This document shows, one piece after another, positions 56,781 to 64,000 of a stretch of DNA of 64,000 nt. Source of the stretch: Poecilobothrus nobilitatus (Eukaryota > Arthropoda > Insecta > Diptera > Dolichopodidae). The notes under the pieces are model-generated. The model was given only the letters and a program-made list of their open reading frames with translations. It searched no databases and was not told the DNA's origin. The stretch is taken from positions 221,102,628 to 221,166,627 of the forward strand of contig OX352772.1 in assembly GCA_947095535.1 (NCBI GenBank), read 5' to 3'. The position numbers were made by a program, and so were the translations under genes. How positions within the stretch are numbered: the first letter of the stretch is position 1; each line of letters begins with the position of its first letter.

Positions 56781-58675
56781 AAATATACAGTATTTTAATT
56801 TACCGTTGTGTGAAACTCAAATTTTGCAAAATTCTTAACCCTCTCTATCTTCCAAGCAGTTTAAATTAGAAACTTGAATTTAGATGTGTTAGATCTTTGA
56901 AAATAAGTATGAGTCATTTTAGAAAATTTTATTGTGTCGCCCTCCTTTTAGGAGGTGTACGGAGTCAAAAACTAAAAATTTCCTATTTTAGCCACCTGTA
57001 ACTTGAATACCTTTACAAATTTTTTGAAGTAACAAAACAAAATTAAAGCTTCAACATTATACATTTATTTCTGTTACCAACTTTGATTAATAACATAGGG
57101 TTACCTTAAGATTGATGAAAGTGTAACTTGATTTTTACTCAATTTTTCTAACAAATTTCTTCATTGATTTTTTTGAATTTTTTTTTACTCGATAATTGAA
57201 AATTGTTGAGGATAGGAGGATCACCTCAACAATTTTCTCTCAAGAATGGAATTGTTGAGGATGACCCCTGATATGAACATTAAAATATTAATTTTTTTGC
57301 AACAAAATCTTGACAAAAAAAACGAATTGAATTTTTTGTTACATTCGTTTTTTTAGCACATTTCCAAAAAAATTTTGAAAAAATGTGCTTATTAGTTTCA
57401 CTCTGTCCGTCCGTCCGTCCGTCCGTCCGTCCGTCTGTTTACAAAACTTCTACACCGTTAAAGATAGAGAAAAAAAATTTTAACCATAGGTAGGTCTCAT
57501 AAAAAAAATAATTTTGTGGAACAACTTTTTCATGTAGCCCCCCCCATTACGGAGCTACAGCCCCTCAAACTTTGAAAAAGCCCTATTTTTAAATGCATAT
57601 ATCTTATGTTCTGGTTAAGATTTTTTCAATCTGAAAACGTCATTCGACAGGTATTTCTTTTATCTTTCTAAATTAATATCAAAATTATACAATTTTTTTA
57701 AATTTAGTATTTAAATTTACCGTTATGTGAAAACCAAATTTTGCATGATTTTTCTACTTTCATAACTCCGGCACGCTTCTAGATAGAAGCTTGAAATTTT
57801 GAGGCAAGAAAGAACTTTTAGAATTAGTATAAGTTTGCTCAGAAAATTTTTTCGGACCACCCCCTGTTTATGAGCTATTAGGGCTTAAAAATTGAAAATT
57901 TGCTATTTTTAAACACCTGTAACTTAGGAACCTGTACACATTTTACTTCTGCAAGATATAAAAATTAAAGCTACAATAATATATTTTTACGTGTGTTAAA
58001 GGTTTATTTTAATTGTAAAGGGTTCCAAAGTTGCCGCTCTTCAAAATTGCGAAAAAGCCCCATTTTCAGATGTATATATCTCGGGCTCTGCGTAATAATT
58101 TTGCAATCTAAAACCGGCAGAAGATCGAAAATTTTATTATCTATATAAAACAATATCAAAATTATGTGATATTTTGTAATTTACTATTTAAATTTACCGT
58201 TATGTGAAAACCACATTTTGCATGATATTTCTTTTTTCAAAACTCCGGTACGCTTTTAGATAGGAACCTGAAATTTTTGAGACAGTTAAGAACTTTTAGA
58301 ATTAGTATAAGTTTCCTAAGAAAATTTTTTGGTAACACCCCCTCTTTAAGAGTTATTACGCCTCAAAAATTGAAAATTTGCTATTTTTAGACACCTGTAA
58401 CTTAGGCACCTGTACAAATTTTTCTTCGGCAAGACATAAAAATTAAAGCTTCAATAATATTACGTGTGTTAACGGCTTTTCTTAGTTATATAGGATTCCG
58501 GACTTATAGCCCCTCAAAATTTCAAAAATGTCCTATTTTCACATTTTTTCTTATTACATGAAATTTTAAAATTTTTGTGTAAGGCACACTTCTAAACAGT
58601 TTGTATTGAGTTTTGGAAATGTGCGCTTTTAAAAACCGTTGGTTTACATTCTACCTTGTTTTACTTTTAAATATA
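56781..58675 (+). repeat. Dispersed repeat cluster, partly tandem with a 476-bp period
   Basis: ATTTACCGTTATGTGAAAACC starts at about 57715 and 58191, and a looser copy at about 56798. In each, CACCTGTAACTTAGG, GACATAAAAATTAAAGC and TTAGAATTAGTATAAGTTTC follow in order. A GTCCGTCC run with TCTGTTTACAAAACTTC is at 57405-57445, followed by CATTACGGAGCTACAGCCCC. A hairpin lies at 57199-57236. Counterparts are at 6.8-7.2, 7.9-8.2, 15.5, 16.9, 24.3-24.7 and 28.3-28.6 kb. No ORF. Confidence 0.85.
57199..57236. repeat. 13-bp perfect hairpin
   Basis: AAAATTGTTGAGG at 57199-57211 and its exact complement CCTCAACAATTTT at 57224-57236, with a 12-base loop. A third ATTGTTGAGGAT follows near 57251. It may mark a repeat junction. 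Confidence 0.85.
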
Positions 58676-59029
58676 ATATGTAAGTATTCAAAAATACCAG
58701 GTATCAAAAATTAATTTTGTTTTTGTTTATTTTATTATACTAGAGCAAAAACATTAATTTAAAAAAATTATAAATTATGAAACACCAAAAAAATATTACA
58801 TATTCTGTAATATTACAGAACGTTATACTTGTACATATTCTGGAAAAAGCGTTAACTCTTATTTTGAATGCAACTCTAAAATCACCCCTAATTCAGAATC
58901 TCACATATATATAAATATTCTGCAAAAATTGTATAATAAGTTCTGGTAACTGACGTGTTTAATTTTTGCGCTTGTAATAAAAAATAAAATTACAATAAAA
59001 AAAAATAAAATAATTTAAAAATATTAAAT

Positions 59030-60054
59030 TCATAGTAGGTATAAAAATATTAAAAAAATTAAAGATTATACAAAAAAAGAGCAAAAAAAAAATGTAAAGT
59101 AAAAATGGTTAAAAATAAAAAAAAATCAATTTCCCAAACTAAAGTAAGATCAGAATTCAACATATGTACAATGAAATGTATATCTAGTGATGGAGAAGAT
59201 GTGAGCTTGCAATGCTTGTGAAAAGTGCCAGCCGGATTTCCACAAAAAAATTTACAAGATGTCAAAAAAAAACAGCTACACAAAAAAAACAGCAAAATAT
59301 TTCAGAATTATCAATTGCAAATCAATTTGATACAATAATCTCAAAATTAAATAAATTTGATAAAGTAAATTTTATTAGCTCTAAATATGATGAGATTCAA
59401 AATAAACTAGCGATAGTTGTAAATAAAAATATTTCTATCAAAAAAGAAAACATCATAACATGAGGCTCACTAATGAACTTATCAGCATGAATAAAATTAT
59501 TGACAATATGCAAAGTGAAAACAAATTATAGTCAGAGATGATCCTGCACATTTTAAATCAGACAATGAAATTTTTATAAAAATCTTGGATGCAATAAAAA
59601 ATATTGGAGTTGAACTCAAAGAAAATGATATTACTAATATTAATGTGTTAAAACATTTTAAAGTAAAATCAAAAGAAAACAAAATTTTTAATAAGATTTT
59701 AATAAAAGTTGAATTATATACAAGTTGACAGAAATCACAATTTCTGTTAAATAAAAAGAAGCTAAAAGACTTACCTGACTTCAAATTTATTTCTTTTTCT
59801 GATGCTTTATCGAACAATAACATTCAACTCTTTAATTATGCCAAGAAATTGAAAATTACAGGCTGCTATACTTTTAAAGATAGCGTTTTTTGTAAAAAAA
59901 TAAAAAAAAGTTATAATTCTAAACCAATTCACATTAAAAATAAAGATTTTGTTGATTCACTCTTATACCAGTTAATAACAAATGAACTCAGTACATCAAA
60001 AAGTCCAATTATATCTAATCCGGACGATGATGAAAATGGCAGTATAGAGGAATA
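59030..60054 (+). pseudogene. Non-LTR ORF1 (PHD-like start, coiled coil, RNA-binding end)
   Basis: Reading +: CTMKCISSDGEDVSLQC (about 59160-59210) is the front of a PHD-like finger, followed by a frame change. A helical stretch is next (IISKLNKFDKVNFISSKYDE, 59335-59395). After another change come FIKILDAIKNIGVELKENDI and NKILIKVEL, then the typical ORF1 close with LFNYAKKLKITGCYTFKDS and IHIKNKDFVDSL, to TAA at 60052-60054. Same overall plan as 30965-33088 and 14395-15185, but no Asn-rich tail. Confidence 0.8.
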
Positions 60055-60139
60055 ATATATTTTTCACTTTCTTTTCACTTAATTTAATTATTAATTTCAA
60101 ACAAATAATACACTATAATAAATTCTCAAATAACTTAAA

Positions 60140-61920
60140 TCATAATTTTAAGTTTTTAAATTTAAATGCTAGAAGTCTAGCATTAATAAGTAAATTTGAT
60201 AAATTTAAAATTATTTTATACACTTTTTAAGATACACCTAAAATTCTAATGACTCAGGAAACATGGTTTGATAGTAATTTGGTTCAGCTTTATAATATTC
60301 CAAATTACAATATTGTACACTCTTGATTGCTATGGAGGTGTAAGTATATATATGAGTATACATAAATCATTAAAATATGAAACTGTTAGAATTATAAACC
60401 AAGATTATTGTAATTTCATTAAAATTATTATGATACTAAATTATTATTAACTATATTAAAATTATTATAGTATATATTACATACATATACTACATTCAAG
60501 AATAAACCATTACACATAATAAAATATTACAGATCTCTCTCAATAATAAAAAAAAGCTCTAGTGCCATGGTTAAATAACTCTCAGTAGCATTTAATACAA
60601 TAAGAAAACAAAATTAAAAAAAAACTTAAGCATAATCCAAGCAATAATAATTTAAATGACAATTATATAAGAATTAAAAAAGTTGTAAATAAGTTAATAA
60701 ACACTTTTTATTATTACACTTAAGAAAAATTATTAGTATTATTAGAGTATCGGTTAAAATCATGTGGATCTGATAAGAAAAAAATTTGGAATACTTTGAA
60801 TGAATTCACAGGTTGGATCAAAAAAATTGAAACAAAATTTTTAATAAATAGTGATAATATTTCTGTATATGAACCGTCTCAATTTGCTAAAGAGTTTAAT
60901 AATTACTTTGTAAACGTGGGTCACAATGTATTATTAAATTCTTTACATTTAAACTATCAAAGTAATTTAAATTTTTTTTGGAACACTTAATGATCGGTAT
61001 CCAAACTTTCTAGAAAGTCTAGAAACAAATACTTTAGAAAAAATTAATACTATAATGAATATTAAAAAGAAAAACGCAGTTGTTAGGATAACATAGCAAC
61101 CAAAGTAATTAAAAACTCAGCGAATACACTTGCTCCCATTATAAGCATGCTTTGTAACAGAATTATTAACAGTAACATTTATCCAAAATGATTAAAGACT
61201 GAAAAAGTTAGTCCAATATTTAAAAGTGGTAATCAATGTGATGTTTCAAACTATCGGCCTATTTCAGTACCATCGATTTTAGCTAAAATTATAGATAAGA
61301 TAATCTTTAAAATATTGGAGGCGCATTTGATTTCCAATCATTTCAAAAATATATCAATACGGATTTAGGAAACAAATTGGAACTCAAAACGCTTTAATCG
61401 ATGTTGTCGACATGCTTTGAGATAATTTAGCTAAATTTAACATGGTAGCAGGAGCGTTTATCGTCTTAAAAAAGTCATTTGATACAATTAATCACGATTT
61501 GCTCCTTATTAAACTGGCTCATTTGGGTCTTTCATCGGCAGCGCTTATTTTAATCGGCAGCTCTTTTATTCTTAATCTTTATTAATGATATATATAATTT
61601 ACCGTCGTGGGTAAATTATTCTTATTTGCTGACGATTGTAGTCTATTCTACCCTAGCAATGATATTTTAACTGTACAAGCACTAATTGAGCATGATTTGT
61701 TGAATATTTTAAAATAAATAGATATCCATGAACACACTAAAAACTAAAATTATAAATTTTAGATGTCGCCAAAGACATTTAGACTTTATTCGCATTAATT
61801 TCAACAATAATTATTTAAATGAAATAGATGAGGTTAAATTCTTAGGTGTTATATATATATTATTTTTTTTTTTTTTTTTTATTAAAACATTTTTTAATAT
61901 AACATTTTATATTTCTTAAA
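60140..61920 (+). pseudogene. Non-LTR ORF2, degenerate
   Basis: LNLNARSLALISKFDKFKI and ILMTQETWFDSN (60165-60280) open the endonuclease, with YGGVSIYMSIHKSLKYETV at 60328-60385. Most of the endonuclease after that is lost. The pre-RT part 60796-60990 has PSQFAKEFNNYFVNVGHN. RT follows: YRPISVPSILAKIIDKIIF (61256-61310), KKSFDTINHDLLLIKL (block A, 61469-61515), LFLFADDCSLFYPSND (block C, 61614-61665). Frames change repeatedly. It pairs with the ORF1 just upstream. Confidence 0.87.
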
Positions 61921-62459
61921 AAATAGTGCTAAATGACATACATGCACTTAACTCTTTATAATTCAGTATTAATATTAAGTATTAAGTGGGCTGGGTGATA
62001 CAATTAAAAATAATTCAAAAAGTAATTCAACAAAAAGAAATAACAAAATATATAATATAAATATAAAGAAGAAAAAGAAAAAAAAATAATAAATATAAGA
62101 AAAAATGTTCTCCTTATTAAAATGAAAAAACATAATGAAGTTACAAAAGAGAAAAAAACAATTTGCAACATATTTAAAAACTAAATCCAAAATTATTAAA
62201 ACGAAAACAAAATAAAATTATATTAAAAAATGCTTAAAATACAAAAATGAACAAAAAAATATTTTTGAAATTCAAAATCGAGAAGTAAATACAAAACAAA
62301 AAATAAAAAAAAGCAAAATTGAAATTGTAGCATTAAAAGTGCATCGAATACTTAATGTGTTATAATACATATAATTATAAATATAATTATTTATAGCTGT
62401 TAAGTAATACTCAAATTATTATATGAAACAAATCTTCAATTTCACTGATATCTTTATCT
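61921..62459. other. A-rich non-coding DNA
   Basis: Mostly adenine on +, with no supported gene. It may include the 3' UTR and tail region of the preceding + element and of the following - element. Confidence 0.5.
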
Positions 62460-63410
62460 AAAAGCTATTGACCAAGTTTTTTTCTAAAAAGATTAAAAGC
62501 TCTCAGTTTTCTAATGTAAAGGCATAAACTGTTAAACAAACGACAAGCAACAACGCTATAAAAGCTACGGAAAAAAGTAGTTCGAAAATGTGCAGCAGAT
62601 ACAAGGTATATATTATTCATACGCAATCCATAAATGACAGAAAATCTACTATTCAAATAATCCTATCTAATATAAAACGTTTTCAACACTTTATAGCAAT
62701 GCAGATGGCGTACAGGCAATATTTTAGCTTCTTTAAATAGTGTAAAACAAGCAATGGTTGTATTTTATTCCAATTAGTTCCACCCCAGCAAGTAATTCCA
62801 TACTGAAGCTGAGAGTGAAAAATACCATAATAAAAAATTTTCATTACTTTCGAAAAACACACATTTTGTAAATAGTAAAAGCTGCGTGAGCTATTACGGA
62901 AATATTGTTTTAAAGCAAGGTCCAAGGTCCAAGTATGCAAGAACCAATTTATTTTATTATCAATGATAACGCCTAAATATTTGAACTGTTCTGCAATTTC
63001 TATATCAAAACAATTTTTACTACATATGATCGAACTATTAAACAACCACCTTTCAAACTACCACTATTATACACGTACAATATCGTTGTTTTAATTTAAA
63101 TTTGTTGCACTCTGGTGCATGGTACCTCACTTGCACTTCATAATTTTTTTGATATGATAAGATAAAAAACATAATTTTTGTTTCACTACTTATTATTAAT
63201 TTATGCTGTGAGAACCAGTTACGCAACAAATTCAAGTCATAGTTAATGTCACATATTAGGTTCAGAAGGTTATTTGATTCGTACACACAGCCTAGATCAA
63301 CTGCAAATACAGTGAGATTACTTTTAAATTCTAACTTAAGTAATGAGTTAATATAAATAAGGAATAATAGAGGAGCTAAAACTGAGCCTTGGGGTACTCC
63401 AAAACCTTAC
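62460..63410 (-). pseudogene. Non-LTR reverse transcriptase, C-terminal part
   Basis: On -, GVPQGSVLAPLLFLIYINSL (block B, from about 63403) runs straight into a block-C region where the expected Ala-Asp-Asp reads AVDLG (TVFAVDLGCVYESN). It continues NWFSQHKLIIS, then FKYLVIIDNKINW-type thumb wording (63000-62935), FYYGIFHSQLQYGITCWGG (62835-62780), and a C-terminus with LFNSLCLYIRKLRAFNLFRK. The catalytic Asp change and frame breaks make it inactive. CR1/Rex-like wording. It stops at block B, with the 5' half absent. Confidence 0.88.
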
Positions 63411-63439
63411 TTGGCTTATACATATAGAATATGTAAACA

Positions 63440-63640
63440 CCAAGCTAAGTGTTTTAACGGTATTATGTATAAATATAAAAATGAAATACCGATTAATATA
63501 AAAATTAATATGTACTATGCCTTAGTTCATTCTGTTAAATCTTAGAAATATTTTACCAGTAAAGGCACTCTACGACTTTCAACTAATGCTAAGTATATAT
63601 AAAATCCTAAATAATATTTGTAATAATCCTAAAAAATTTG
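63440..63640 (+). pseudogene. Non-LTR RT C-terminal scrap
   Basis: NMYYALVHSV and, after a stop and gap, ILPVKALYDFQLMLSIYKIL (63555-63615) are the family end. It is cut off before a gag-like sequence in the same orientation. Confidence 0.7.
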
Positions 63641-64000
63641 CAAATAAAAAATATTGGAAATCGAACAAATGGAGCAGTTTTGATTGCAATTGGAACAATT
63701 GAAGAACGGGAAAGAAGAATTAAAAATAGAATTAGAAAAGAAATTAAATGAAGGTTACGACATCAAAATACCAATAGCAATAAAACTGCAAATATATCTA
63801 TTCATATGAGTGATAAATTCAGTGAAAGTGAAATTGTGGAAAAATTGAAAAATCAAAACCCCTTTATGGAAATGGTTGAAATGAAGGTAGTAAAAGTATA
63901 CGCTGTAAAAAACTTTAACAAGTAATGCAATAATTGAAGTGGATAAGTAAAGTTTTCCTAAAATTTTGGAAAACGAACGAGTGTGCATAGGATGGGAAAA
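63641..64000 (+). pseudogene. R1/I-like ORF1 (gag) fragment, runs off the window
   Basis: A helical start (LQLEQLKNGKEELKIELEKK) is followed, after a frame change, by MSDKFSESEIVEKLKNQNPF and MEMVEMKVVKVYAVKNF. A second change gives NAIIEVDK, a stop, and SFPKILENERVCIGWE. This is the conserved gag block that precedes CCHC knuckles in R1/I-type ORF1. The knuckles would follow beyond the window. Already broken by two frame changes and a stop. Confidence 0.72.

Noticed and set aside
59497..59823. 108-aa ORF on -
   Set aside because: Antisense shadow of the non-LTR ORF1 on +.

Overview
This is AT-rich nuclear DNA of an insect. Two exons of a class B1 (secretin-family) neuropeptide receptor most like the insect diuretic hormone 44 / CRF-like receptors lie at 7.39-7.66 kb. 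All the rest that can be recognised is mobile DNA typical of insect genomes. The order of the insect is not settled; the GTCC-rich dispersed repeats recall those common in flies, but that is an impression only.

0-30 kb is a layered transposon graveyard around the receptor exons. It holds a tRNA-derived SINE with an 11-bp target-site duplication (1.6 kb), a decayed Helitron Rep gene (2.5-4.2 kb), an internally deleted Tc1/mariner-like transposase (4.7-5.0 kb), an envelope-like retroelement fragment (5.3-5.7 kb), several broken non-LTR retrotransposons (8.7-10.3, 11.4-15.2, 16.0-16.2, 18.3-20.2, 22.8-23.2 and 25.0-27.0 kb), a Ty3/gypsy integrase scrap (16.6-16.8 kb) and many copies of a non-coding dispersed repeat. 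30.9-37.4 kb is a nearly full-length two-ORF non-LTR element on the + strand, interrupted in ORF2 by a 1.1-kb insertion carrying a 142-bp tandem array. 37.7-40.9 kb is a decayed Ty3/gypsy element. Two more SINE copies lie at 41.2-41.6 kb.

44.4-56.3 kb is most of a Polinton (Maverick): two nuclease-like relatives, packaging ATPase, minor capsid (penton-like) protein, PX-like protein, double-jelly-roll major capsid protein, adenain-like cysteine protease, a chromodomain integrase with DDE residues, and protein-primed DNA polymerase B. Genes are packed with overlapping stop/start codons, and TATAAATA motifs sit just before several starts, as if short late-type promoters serve single genes. Most genes have one or two nonsense or frameshift lesions, so this copy is dead but fairly young. 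The penton, PX-like, 187-aa and acidic ORFs are still open. A 200-base assembly gap (56301-56500) hides the polymerase N-terminus and the right end.

56.5-64 kb holds tandem and dispersed copies of the non-coding repeat, a degenerate non-LTR element on + (59.0-61.9 kb), another on - (62.5-63.4 kb), and the start of a gag-like ORF1 that runs off the window. No tRNA, rRNA or CRISPR locus is present; tRNA-like sequences here are SINE heads.
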